64,000 bases of DNA from the NCBI RefSeq assembly GCF_015670745.1, contig NZ_JADPCH010000010.1, positions 1 through 64,000 of the forward strand. The letters are read 5' to 3'. The notes under the pieces were generated by a model that worked only from the letters and a program-made list of their open reading frames with translations, was not told the DNA's origin and ran no database searches. The stretch's first letter is position 1; the number at the start of each line of letters is the position of its first letter. The stretch comes from Collinsella aerofaciens. GTDB taxonomy: Bacteria > Actinomycetota > Coriobacteriia > Coriobacteriales > Coriobacteriaceae. A program made the translations under genes and the position numbers. This document shows positions 43,688-51,069 of this stretch, piece by piece.

Positions 43688-43731
43688 GCGCATGGTACCC
43701 TTGTTATCGTTTAAGAGGAGGTACCATGCGC
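43688..43731 (+). promoter_or_regulatory. Stem-loop covering the nrdR ribosome-binding site and start codon
   Basis: GCGCATGGTACC (43688-43699) and GGTACCATGCGC (43720-43731) are perfect 12-bp inverted repeats with a 20-nt loop. The right arm includes the nrdR ATG (43726), and the GAGGAGG site (43715-43721) is at its edge. In RNA this would hide the start codon. Confidence 0.7.
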
Positions 43732-44169
43732 TGTCCTAAATGCGGCAAGGCACATACCCGCGTTGTTGATTCCCGTATGCAGGAGTCAAATAACACCATC
43801 AAGCGCCGTCGCGAATGTTGCTCGTGTAACTACCGCTTTACAACGTTCGAGCGATGCGAAGACCCAATCGAGGTCATTAAGTCGGACGGAACCAAGCAGC
43901 GGTTCGATCGGAATAAGCTGCTCGTCGGCTTGATGCGCGCCACCATCAAGCGCGATATCGACACTAAGAAGCTCAATGAGATTATCGACGACATCGAGGT
44001 CGAGCTGCGCTCTCGCACGCTGACGGCCGTCACGTCCCATGAGTTGGGTGACATGGTGCTCAAGCGCTTGGCCAAGATCGACAAGGTGGCGTACATCCGC
44101 TTTGCCTCGGTCTACCGCGATTTCAAAGACGTCGATGAGTTTCTGCAAGAGCTCGACAAGCTAAGGTGA
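43726..44169 (+). CDS. nrdR: Transcriptional repressor NrdR
   Basis: An ATP/dATP-sensing repressor of ribonucleotide reductase genes (147 aa). The zinc ribbon [17 protein letters not shown]...[13 protein letters not shown] is followed by an ATP-cone domain ([25 protein letters not shown]). The length is normal. It is followed 4 nt later by dut, another gene of dNTP balance. No NrdR box was recognised in the window. Confidence 0.96.
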   Translation: MRCPKCGKAHTRVVDSRMQESNNTIKRRRECCSCNYRFTTFERCEDPIEVIKSDGTKQRFDRNKLLVGLMRATIKRDIDTKKLNEIIDDIEVELRSRTLTAVTSHELGDMVLKRLAKIDKVAYIRFASVYRDFKDVDEFLQELDKLR

Positions 44170-44173
44170 TTCC

Positions 44174-44617
44174 ATGTCCAACATTACCGTTAACATAAAG
44201 CGTCTCGACCCCACCGTCGTGCTTCCCAAATACGCCCATCCCACCGATGCCGGCTTGGATCTGCGCTCCAACGAGGACTGCGTCCTGAAGCCCTTCGAAC
44301 GCCGTCTGGTCTCTACTGGGCTGGCCATCGCCCTGCCCGATGGCTACGCCGGCTTCGTCCAGCCCCGCAGCGGCTTGGCCATCAAGCAGGGCCTGTCTAT
44401 AGTCAATACGCCGGGCCTCATCGACGCCCACTACCGAGGAGAACTCAAGGTTATCCTCATTAACCTGGATCCCTCCAACAACATCCAAATCAACAAAGGC
44501 GACCGCATAGCCCAACTTGTCATCCAAGAAGTCCCCACGGTCAACCTCATAGAAGTAGAAGAACTAGACGAAACCGACCGAGGCAACGGAGGCTTCGGCT
44601 CCAGCGGCGTCGCTTAA
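44174..44617 (+). CDS. dut: Deoxyuridine triphosphatase (dUTPase)
   Basis: Hydrolyses dUTP to dUMP and pyrophosphate, keeping uracil out of DNA (147 aa, trimeric class). All five motifs are visible: [39 protein letters not shown] and the C-terminal [10 protein letters not shown]. The last 60 codons shift to A-ending codons (ATA, GAA, CGA), unlike most of the window. The stop is 20 bp from palindrome B1. Confidence 0.95.
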   Translation: MSNITVNIKRLDPTVVLPKYAHPTDAGLDLRSNEDCVLKPFERRLVSTGLAIALPDGYAGFVQPRSGLAIKQGLSIVNTPGLIDAHYRGELKVILINLDPSNNIQINKGDRIAQLVIQEVPTVNLIEVEELDETDRGNGGFGSSGVA

Positions 44618-44637
44618 TCATTTTCAAGATGTAGAGT

Positions 44638-44743
44638 TGGCCTCTCACCCGGGGCCCACACATATCATCCCGTGCTCAAACATTCTCGCTACGCTGCGAA
44701 ACTGCGCGCGGGACGATATGTGTGGGCCCCGGGTGAGAGGCCA
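44638..44743. repeat. Large palindromic element B1
   Basis: The arms 44638-44672 and 44709-44743 are 35-bp inverted repeats with one mismatch. They enclose a 36-nt core (44673-44708) starting TGCTCAAACATTCTCGC and ending GAAACTGCGCG. The core recurs inverted in B2 with one change. It starts 20 bp after the dut stop and could act as its terminator, though no T-run follows. Confidence 0.9.
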
Positions 44744-44998
44744 CATACTTGAATATGTATTTCGACTTGCGCGGTGGGCCTCATCAATATAATTACGACT
44801 TGTTTGTTGTTCTGACTCTCTATTAGCTGGACTACATCCTTGTAAATCCTAACCGGGAATGTGTTTTAGGTTCTAGTTAGTATGCGGCAAAGGGATACCG
44901 CCTTTGTCGCATCGGCTTACTGTATTTATATTTTCCTGTTTTACCTTTGCAGGTTCTAATGGAGGGGATACCGAAGTAGCTGCTAGTAAGTAAACGCA
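44744..44998. other. AT-rich spacer between palindromes B1 and B2
   Basis: 255 bp with no credible gene. It contains a hairpin (ATGCGGCAAAGG at 44882-44893 with CCTTTGTCGCAT at 44901-44912) and an imperfect direct repeat made of AGGTTCTA (44868 and 44951) followed by GGGATACCG (44892 and 44965). Confidence 0.5.
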
Positions 44999-45102
44999 GC
45001 CGCTCTGCCGGAGCCGCCCTTATATCGTTCCACGCGCAGTTTCGCAGCGAAGCGAGAATGTTTGAGCATGGAATGATATAAGGGCGGCTCCGGCAGAGCG
45101 GC
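44999..45102. repeat. Large palindromic element B2 (inverted relative to B1)
   Basis: The arms 44999-45032 and 45069-45102 are 34-bp inverted repeats with one mismatch. The 36-nt core (45033-45068) is the reverse complement of the B1 core except for one base. The arms match those of B1 only in the innermost ATATCAT/ACGATAT. The mismatch is at the same place in both elements. It ends 10 bp from the stop of the minus-strand glycosyltransferase gene. Confidence 0.9.
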
Positions 45103-45112
45103 GGACATTCGA

Positions 45113-46414
45113 CTAGCGGATATGCGCGGGCTTTCCGCCCCAGTAGAAGCGGCAGAAGGCTCGTTTGCGCTTTTGGGGCTTGCCTACGAGCTCCATGGTT
45201 GCGATGGCGATGTCTTTGGCAGCGTGAGGGCGGCGTAGTACTTCGCCGTTGATGAGTAGGGCTTTGAGTGATTCGGGATGGTCGTGCAAGTGACGTAGGG
45301 TTACGATGAGTTCTCGTGCGGTGGTGACATGCATGCTGGCGCCCATGCCGGTGAGCATCGTGGTGTTGGCCTTTTCCTGACCGTATGATTTGCCCAGTAG
45401 GATCATCGGCAGATGCGCGCACAGGCACTCGGTGACGGTGAGCCCGCCCGATTTGAGGATTGCCAGGTCGCAGCCGTGCATGAGGGCCGCCATGTCATCT
45501 ACGTAGTCCAGTACCGTCACGTTGTCGAGCTTCATGGCGTCGAAGAGCGTTTTGAGTCGGTTGGCGTATTCCTTATCCTTGCCCGGTAAAAAGACAAAGT
45601 GCATGTCCTCAAAGCTGCGTAAGAAGGGGAGCGTGTGGTCCATCGCGGCACGGAAACGCACGTATGGTTGGGGCAAACTGGCGCCGGCCATCACCAATAC
45701 GACGGTTTTGTCTATGGGGAGATTGAACTTGCTGAGCTCATCTTCGCGTTTGTAATCTGAATCGAAACCGGCACGAATGGGAATGCCCGTTATGCGGATC
45801 TTTGACTCGGGAACCTTGCGCGGGCGCAGCGTTTCGGCCATAAACTCGTTGGCTACGCAGAATAGGTCGGTGTCCTTGTGGGGCCAAAAGCCTTCAACTT
45901 CATAGTCTGTTGGTACGCAGATGACCGGGTAATCGATACCCGTGATGACGCGGGCGCCCACAGCGACGTTGGCCGCCGTAATGTGTGTTGCGACCACGGC
46001 TATGGGCCTGCGGGTCCGGACGTATTCGTTGAAGGCGGGGAACATAATTCGTGACCATGCTGTGCCGCCGCCCCAGAGTAGATGTCCTGTAAGCGTATAT
46101 CGCCAGGTCAGGTCGTAAATGGGACGCATGGCGCCGGTAAACGACGCTGCTGTTTTATTACCATCGAACCTAATGCGTCCAAAATCGAGGATATCTAGGA
46201 CTTCGATCTCAATATCCTTAGGGATTCCCTTGGTGCCGCGGATAAGGTCAAATGCTTGTGCAATCGCGTTGGCGGCGGCTTTGTGGCCCGATCCAACCGA
46301 TGCGTGCACAATGGTTACCAGGGGTTTTTGTGCAGGTGAAACGGTCATTTGCTCCGGTTGGGGAGTGGCTTGCATGGGCAGGGGAGCGCTATTGCTCATC
46401 TGCGTTTGATCCAT
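45113..46414 (-). CDS. Diacylglycerol glycosyltransferase-like protein
   Basis: 433 aa, GT28/MurG-like GT-B fold with an N-terminal MGDG-synthase domain (VTIVHASVGSGHKAAANAIAQAF, about 29-51). The C-terminal UDP-sugar site includes VLVMAGASLPQPYV, DDMAALMHGCDLAILKSGGLTVTECL and a Gly/Gln-rich end. The family includes UgtP, which makes glucosyl-diacylglycerol anchors; the acceptor here is likely a membrane lipid. The start at 46414 (MDQTQ) has AGGGGAG upstream. The gene is divergent from trxB, with a TACAAT -10 candidate at 46450-46455 (minus). Confidence 0.84.
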   Translation of the reverse strand: MDQTQMSNSAPLPMQATPQPEQMTVSPAQKPLVTIVHASVGSGHKAAANAIAQAFDLIRGTKGIPKDIEIEVLDILDFGRIRFDGNKTAASFTGAMRPIYDLTWRYTLTGHLLWGGGTAWSRIMFPAFNEYVRTRRPIAVVATHITAANVAVGARVITGIDYPVICVPTDYEVEGFWPHKDTDLFCVANEFMAETLRPRKVPESKIRITGIPIRAGFDSDYKREDELSKFNLPIDKTVVLVMAGASLPQPYVRFRAAMDHTLPFLRSFEDMHFVFLPGKDKEYANRLKTLFDAMKLDNVTVLDYVDDMAALMHGCDLAILKSGGLTVTECLCAHLPMILLGKSYGQEKANTTMLTGMGASMHVTTARELIVTLRHLHDHPESLKALLINGEVLRRPHAAKDIAIATMELVGKPQKRKRAFCRFYWGGKPAHIR

Positions 46415-46531
46415 CGATAACTCCCCTTCAGCTTTGTTACGCGATTTATCATTGTAGTGCATGAGTGTCATGTTCACGTAAATTTGGGTATGAGCGCAAA
46501 GAACGCCAATCTTTCGACAGGAGGTCTCTTC

Positions 46532-47470
46532 ATGACTACCCATCAGCCGATCGATGTTGCGATTATCGGTGGCGGCCCTGCGGGCTATGCTGCGGCCATT
46601 TATGCGGCGCGCTCCAACCTAACGACGACCGTGATTGAACAGGGCATGTCGGGAGGGCAGATCGCCACGACCAATGAAGTCGAGAACTATCCGGGCATTC
46701 CGCTCTTGAGTGGCGCCGAACTCGGTGAGCGTTTTCAGCAGCATGCAGAGGGCCTGGGAGCACAGGTTACATGGAGCATGGTTACGGGTATCGATTACGA
46801 TGCCGATGCAGCGCTGTTTACGGTGCATCACGATTTGGGCGATACGTCGGCCTCGAGCGTTATCGCTTGCATGGGTGCCACGCCGCGATCTGCTGGTTTT
46901 GTTGGCGAGGATGCGTATCGCGGTCGCGGCGTTTCGTATTGCGCGACGTGCGACGGCATGTTCTTTCGCGGCAAGCAGGTTTTTGTCATCGGCGGCGGCA
47001 ATGCTGCCTGCGAGGAAGCTCTGTTCTTGTCAGAAATCGCCAGCAGCGTGACCATCGTTTTGCGCCGCGATCAGTTCCGTGCCCCCGATGGTGTGGTTCA
47101 AAAAGTTCTTGCAAAAGATAATATTTCAGTTAGGTACCAAACTAGTATTGTCGAGCTCTCGGGCGAAGCCATGCCAACGACGATTACCTTTAAGGACAAT
47201 GCATCCGGGGAAACTCACACCGAGTCATTTGTCCCTGGCTCGTTTGGTATCTTTGTCTTTACCGGAACGCAGCCCCATTCCGAGCTCGTTGAGCATCTAG
47301 TCGATCTGGCGCCGGACGGCGGTATTGTTACTGATGATTCCATGGCGACCCGCACGCCAGGTCTATTTGCCGCTGGCGACATCCGTTCCAAGCGTTTACG
47401 CCAGGTTGTGACTGCCGTTTCTGATGGAGCCATAGCGGCAACGAGCGTATACGCGTTTCTCCGTAGATAA
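46532..47470 (+). CDS. trxB: Thioredoxin reductase
   Basis: An FAD/NADPH disulfide reductase for thioredoxin (312 aa). The FAD motif is IIGGGPAGYAAAIYAAR (about 11-27), the redox pair is CATC in SYCATCDGMFF, the NADPH motif is VIGGGNAACEEA, and the C-terminal FAD motif is GLFAAGDIRSKRLRQVVTA. CAGGAGG lies just before the ATG at 46532; the open frame upstream to 46457 has no site. A terminator follows. Confidence 0.95.
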   Translation: MTTHQPIDVAIIGGGPAGYAAAIYAARSNLTTTVIEQGMSGGQIATTNEVENYPGIPLLSGAELGERFQQHAEGLGAQVTWSMVTGIDYDADAALFTVHHDLGDTSASSVIACMGATPRSAGFVGEDAYRGRGVSYCATCDGMFFRGKQVFVIGGGNAACEEALFLSEIASSVTIVLRRDQFRAPDGVVQKVLAKDNISVRYQTSIVELSGEAMPTTITFKDNASGETHTESFVPGSFGIFVFTGTQPHSELVEHLVDLAPDGGIVTDDSMATRTPGLFAAGDIRSKRLRQVVTAVSDGAIAATSVYAFLRR

Positions 47471-47511
47471 GTACGATAATATATCTTATGTAAGTTTGTT
47501 ATCTATTAACT

Positions 47512-47554
47512 AAATGGCGGGACGATGCATCAGTGCACTGTCCCGCCATTTTTC
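47512..47554 (+). terminator. Rho-independent terminator after trxB
   Basis: AAATGGCGGGAC pairs with GTCCCGCCATTT across a 16-nt loop, continuing into TTTTT. Confidence 0.88.
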
Positions 47555-47560
47555 TTGCAG

Positions 47561-47587
47561 GCTATATGGTATGCAAAACTAGATAAC
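47561..47587 (+). promoter_or_regulatory. Operator-like element upstream of the DUF1836 gene
   Basis: A 27-bp sequence beginning GCTAT and containing CAAAACTAGATA matches the element at 49235-49261 at 23 of 27 positions on the same strand. It lies about 37 bp before the ATG, next to possible -10 boxes (TAGAAT, TACAAT). Confidence 0.6.
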
Positions 47588-47623
47588 CTAGAATACAATA
47601 TAGAAAATGAACGGAGGACCTTT

Positions 47624-48235
47624 ATGAACCACGTTAAACACGTTATTCCGATGTCTGATTCGTCGGTCAGCATTAAGCCTGAGGATATTCAGCCCACTGT
47701 GCTGCCCGATGCATTTATTCAGTCCGATATCGTGCGCAAACTCAATACGTTGAGTCTGCCGCGCTATGACCAGTTGCCCAATGTGACGCTCTACCGCGAC
47801 CAGGTTATTGAGTATGTTGCGCTGTGGATGGAGCCGCTGTTCATTTGCGTTGAGCAGCCTATCATTACGCCATCGATGATCAATAACTACGTAAAGGTCG
47901 GCCTAGTGCCTGCTCCGGTCAAAAAGCAATATGGCCGCGAGCAGATTGCCCGCCTGATCGCTATCTGCATCTTTAAGCAGGTGCTACCTATTGCTGCTGT
48001 GCAGGCACTCTTTAACATTCAGCGTTTGAGCTACGATGCCCCGACGGCCTTTGATTATGTGGTCGATCAGCTCGAGGCATCGATTCGTGCGGCGTTTTCC
48101 GTCGAGCAGACTCCCGTGCCCGATACGGCGCATCAGGTAACGCGTGAGTCGCTGCTTGTGCGTAGCGCGGTATCGTCCTTCGTTTCGAAGGCTTACTTGA
48201 TGAGCTATCTCAAGTTCAACGGGTTTAATAGCTAG
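47624..48235 (+). CDS. DUF1836 putative MerR-like regulator
   Basis: 203 aa. The region ITPSMINNYVKVGLVPAPVKKQYGREQIARLIAICIFKQVLPI (about residues 80-122) reads as a MerR-like winged helix-turn-helix and is the DUF1836 core. The C-terminal helices are not otherwise recognised. GGAGG at 47614 precedes the ATG. In other bacteria DUF1836 genes often sit near degV genes, as here, where degV is convergent. The shared upstream element suggests it controls itself and degV; this is an inference. Confidence 0.75.
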   Translation: MNHVKHVIPMSDSSVSIKPEDIQPTVLPDAFIQSDIVRKLNTLSLPRYDQLPNVTLYRDQVIEYVALWMEPLFICVEQPIITPSMINNYVKVGLVPAPVKKQYGREQIARLIAICIFKQVLPIAAVQALFNIQRLSYDAPTAFDYVVDQLEASIRAAFSVEQTPVPDTAHQVTRESLLVRSAVSSFVSKAYLMSYLKFNGFNS

Positions 48236-48244
48236 CCGACGTAT

Positions 48245-48296
48245 AAAACGGGCGGTACAAAGAGCCATCTGTCGCTTTGTACCGCCCGTATTTTTG
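48245..48296. terminator. Bidirectional terminator between the DUF1836 gene and degV
   Basis: ACGGGCGGTACAAAG (48248-48262) pairs perfectly with CTTTGTACCGCCCGT (48275-48289). It is followed by A-TTTTT on the plus strand and flanked by an A-rich stretch for the minus strand. Confidence 0.92.
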
Positions 48297-48308
48297 CTTG
48301 ATTGGACT

Positions 48309-49175
48309 TTATTTGCCCGAAGCCACGCCCATGCCGTAGCCGATAATGAGCCCATGCATTTCGGCATAGTATGAATCTAGCCCGTTACAGGGCATGATGA
48401 TGGTTTTGGAGCCGGGCCAATGCTCGACTATGCGGTCAGTAAGCGCCTGGGCTCCAGCTTCGTTCTCAACGTGATCGATGACGACCTCGCCGCCCGTAAA
48501 ACCCTCGGCTTCCATGGTATCGATGATCTTGTTGAGCATCTTCTTTTCGCCACGCGTGTGCCCGACGAGTTCGATTTTACCGGCCTCGCTCGCCGTGCCC
48601 AAAATGCGGATATTGAGCTTGTTGGCAATAACGCCGGCTGCCTTAGGGATACGTCCGGCTTTGGCGAGGTTTTCGTAATTGCACAAGCTGAAGAGGATTT
48701 TGCTGTTTTGCTCAAGGCTATCGAAGTATGCGCAAGCTTCCTCGAATGAGACATCCGGATTGCTTGCAAGATAGCGGTCGAACAGCAAGAAAATGAGGTC
48801 CATTTTGCCGCCAGCTGCGCGTGAATTGACTAGATGAATCTGTCGGTCGGGCTCCTCGGCAAGAACCATATCGCGAGCCGTGGCTGCCGCGTTGTAGCTG
48901 CCCGACACGCCCTCAGAGATCGGCATGCAGATGGTCTTGTCTGCCAATTTGAAGAGCTTGGCCCACTCCCCTACGCTGGGACAAGCGCTCGAAGAAGCGT
49001 TCGTCTCCGCCTGAACAGCGCAGTTGAGCTCTTGAACATCGAGCGAAAGGTCATCGACGAATTCACGCTCCCCCACTCGAATTTTGAGGGGCGCAAATGC
49101 AAAGATGGTATGGGGCGCGGTCGGTTGCCAATCGCGAAGGTTGCAGCTTGAATCGGAGATAAGTGCCCAGCTCAT
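48309..49175 (-). CDS. DegV-family fatty-acid-binding protein (FakB-like)
   Basis: 288 aa. DegV proteins bind a fatty acid and, with FakA kinase, allow its phosphorylation for phospholipid synthesis. The N-terminus WALISDSSCNLRD and the lipid-site motif MPISEGVSGSYNAAATARDM fit the family, as do the C-terminal blocks with NILxR-like and GPGT-like positions. No fakA is in the window. The start is ATG at 49175 with AAAGGA upstream. A TATAAT -10 box is present upstream. Confidence 0.9.
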   Translation of the reverse strand: MSWALISDSSCNLRDWQPTAPHTIFAFAPLKIRVGEREFVDDLSLDVQELNCAVQAETNASSSACPSVGEWAKLFKLADKTICMPISEGVSGSYNAAATARDMVLAEEPDRQIHLVNSRAAGGKMDLIFLLFDRYLASNPDVSFEEACAYFDSLEQNSKILFSLCNYENLAKAGRIPKAAGVIANKLNIRILGTASEAGKIELVGHTRGEKKMLNKIIDTMEAEGFTGGEVVIDHVENEAGAQALTDRIVEHWPGSKTIIMPCNGLDSYYAEMHGLIIGYGMGVASGK

Positions 49176-49204
49176 AGAGGGTCCTTTCTAATCGTTCCCA
49201 TTCA

Positions 49205-49210
49205 ATTATA
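49205..49210 (-). promoter_or_regulatory. -10 box of degV
   Basis: TATAAT on the minus strand, 30 bp before the degV ATG. No good -35 is present; the operator-like palindrome lies just upstream. Confidence 0.65.
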
Positions 49211-49234
49211 GCCATCTTGCAGACCGATTGGGCC

Positions 49235-49261
49235 GCTATCTAGTATTCAAAACTAGATAGC
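49235..49261 (-). promoter_or_regulatory. Operator-like palindrome upstream of degV
   Basis: GCTATCTAGT and ACTAGATAGC are perfect inverted repeats around a 7-nt centre. The sequence matches the element before the DUF1836 gene. Its place just upstream of the degV -35 region suits an activator or repressor site. Confidence 0.65.
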
Positions 49262-49270
49262 GGACTGCAC

Positions 49271-49316
49271 GAAAGGCAAAAGAATGGACCCCATGACTCA
49301 AAGCCACGAGGTCCAT
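49271..49316 (-). terminator. Terminator after the NlpC/P60 gene
   Basis: On the minus strand ATGGACCTCGTG pairs with CATGGGGTCCAT (two G-T pairs), followed by TTCTTTTG. Confidence 0.7.
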
Positions 49317-49339
49317 ATCCGTTTGCTTTATCTGAATAC

Positions 49340-50467
49340 TTAGTAGCGCACGAAAATGTAGTTGTTGTTCATGCCGGCGGCAACGGAGCTGATGATAACA
49401 CCCGTGTTGTAGTCGGACGCATGAATCATCTGACCACCACCGATGTAAATGCCGGTGTGGTACGAGTTGACTACAACGTCACCGGGCTGCGGATCGGACA
49501 CACGCGTCCAGCCCATAAAGGTGCCCGTGGTGCCCAGGCGGCAATAGCGACCAGTAAGGCAATAGCTTACAAAACCAGAGCAGTCGAAGCTGTTCGGGCC
49601 AATTCCGCCCCAGGAATAGGCGCAACCAAGCTTGCTGTATGCACGCGAGACAACAGAACCGCCATCGACGGACTGGCTCGGAGCAGAAGGCGTCGGAGCC
49701 GGAGCAGGCGTGGAGGGCTGCGGCGTCGGAGCAGGTGCCGGCGTAGGAGCCGGAGTGTTGCCGCCCTGGTTGTTGTTATTGCTGGTCTGGCCACCGTTGT
49801 TGGTGTTCTCGGTCGTACCGGCAGTCTCGTTGCTCACCGTGGCCTTCTCGGCGGTGCTGGCGTTGATGCCGGCCTGCAGCGCGGCGTTGGCCTCGGCCTC
49901 GGAGGCAAGCTCGGCCTGCAGCTGCGAATCCAGGGAGTTTACGACGTTCTGGGCTTCAGCCTGCTGAGCGTTAAGCTCGTCGACCTTCTTTTGCGTGGCG
50001 GCGACGTTCTTTTCCTGCTCGGACTGCTTATTGGTGAGCTGCTGCTTAAGCTCCTTGACCTCTTGAATGGTCTGAGCTTGCTTATCGGAAACTTTGCCGT
50101 AGTAGAACAGACGGTTGAGCATATCGCTCAGGTCATCGACACCCGTCAGAACCTGAAGCAAGCTCAGGCCGCCGGTCTTATACTCGCCGGCGACATAGGT
50201 CGAGAGCTTAGCCTGACCATCGGCGATCTCCTGCTGCTTTTGCGTGATCTCGCCGGCAGTCTGATCGAGCGCCTGTGTCTGCGTGGCGAGCTCATCGTAA
50301 ATCTGCTGAGTTTGGGTACCGATCTGCTCGAGCTTCGTACGAGCGCAGGCAAGGTCGGATGCGGTATCGGCGTAGGCAGGAGCCGCGAGGCCCAAGCCCA
50401 AAACACAAGCGAGGGTTGCCGTAGCAGCGCAGCGTGCCATGTTTTTGTGCGTGTTTGCTGTGCGCAT
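49340..50467 (-). CDS. Secreted NlpC/P60 peptidoglycan hydrolase
   Basis: 375 aa. A signal peptide (about 1-33, ending APAYADT) precedes a coiled-coil domain (about 35-210, rich in Gln/Glu/Ala). An Asn/Gly then Pro/Ala/Thr linker (about 220-262) follows, then a C-terminal NlpC/P60 domain. Catalytic Cys is in NSFDCSGFVSY and His in NSYHTGIYIGGGQMIHA. The family cleaves stem-peptide bonds (RipA/CwlO type). The coiled coil suggests activation by a partner such as FtsEX, which is not in this window. ATG at 50467 with AAAGGAAG upstream. Confidence 0.92.
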   Translation of the reverse strand: MRTANTHKNMARCAATATLACVLGLGLAAPAYADTASDLACARTKLEQIGTQTQQIYDELATQTQALDQTAGEITQKQQEIADGQAKLSTYVAGEYKTGGLSLLQVLTGVDDLSDMLNRLFYYGKVSDKQAQTIQEVKELKQQLTNKQSEQEKNVAATQKKVDELNAQQAEAQNVVNSLDSQLQAELASEAEANAALQAGINASTAEKATVSNETAGTTENTNNGGQTSNNNNQGGNTPAPTPAPAPTPQPSTPAPAPTPSAPSQSVDGGSVVSRAYSKLGCAYSWGGIGPNSFDCSGFVSYCLTGRYCRLGTTGTFMGWTRVSDPQPGDVVVNSYHTGIYIGGGQMIHASDYNTGVIISSVAAGMNNNYIFVRY

Positions 50468-50499
50468 GTAGCTTCCTTTCCAGTAACTAAGGGTAACGG

Positions 50500-51030
50500 C
50501 TAGTCCACCGTCACCAGGCTAAAGAGCTCCACATCGTCATTAGACGGTGTGAGCTTCTCGCGCGGGTTGAGAAACGCAAGCTCAAGGATACAACCATAAC
50601 CGACAAGCTTTGCGCCCATATCTCGCACCAGTTTACCTGTTGCCTCGACGGTTCCGCCCGTCGCGACCAAGTCGTCCAGAATCAACACGGTATCTTTAGA
50701 GCTGATAGCGTCGGCATGGATCTCAATTGAATCGGTGCCGTACTCGAGCTCGTAGCTCTGGCTCACGGTCTCGCGCGGCAGCTTTCCCGGTTTACGTGCG
50801 GGAACAAAGCCGGCGCCAAGGGCTACAGCCACCGGTACGCCAACCATAAAGCCGCGAGCCTCGGGACCCACGACCTTGGTGATTCCCATGCCGGCAAAGT
50901 GCTCGGCGAGGGCATCGGTCATGGCTTTGAGAGCCTCGGGATTGCCAAAGAGCGGCGTGATGTCCTTAAATACGACTCCGGGTTCGGGATAGTCGGGAAT
51001 ATCGACGATATGAGATTCGAAGTCATACAT
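50500..51030 (-). CDS. apt: Adenine phosphoribosyltransferase
   Basis: Salvages adenine to AMP using PRPP (176 aa). The N-terminus YPEPGVVFKDITPLF, the loop VGPEARGFMVGVPVA and the PRPP-binding motif VLILDDLVATGGTVEA are all present. The start is ATG at 51030 (MYDFE), 8 nt after AAAGG; the earlier ATG at 51045 lies too close to the end of that site. It is followed downstream by the NlpC/P60 gene. Confidence 0.93.
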   Translation of the reverse strand: MYDFESHIVDIPDYPEPGVVFKDITPLFGNPEALKAMTDALAEHFAGMGITKVVGPEARGFMVGVPVAVALGAGFVPARKPGKLPRETVSQSYELEYGTDSIEIHADAISSKDTVLILDDLVATGGTVEATGKLVRDMGAKLVGYGCILELAFLNPREKLTPSNDDVELFSLVTVD

Positions 51031-51069
51031 GGCGTGACCTTTCATGGATTGCCGAAATTTCAGCAGCGG

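Noticed and set aside
44638-45102. Simple Rho-independent terminators
   Set aside because: The stems are far longer than terminators need, lack T-runs, and have a conserved non-pairing core, so terminator function alone does not explain them.
44877-45428. 183-codon ORF on the minus strand across palindrome B2
   Set aside because: It overlaps the glycosyltransferase in another frame and reads through the palindrome arms; no domain or ribosome-binding site.
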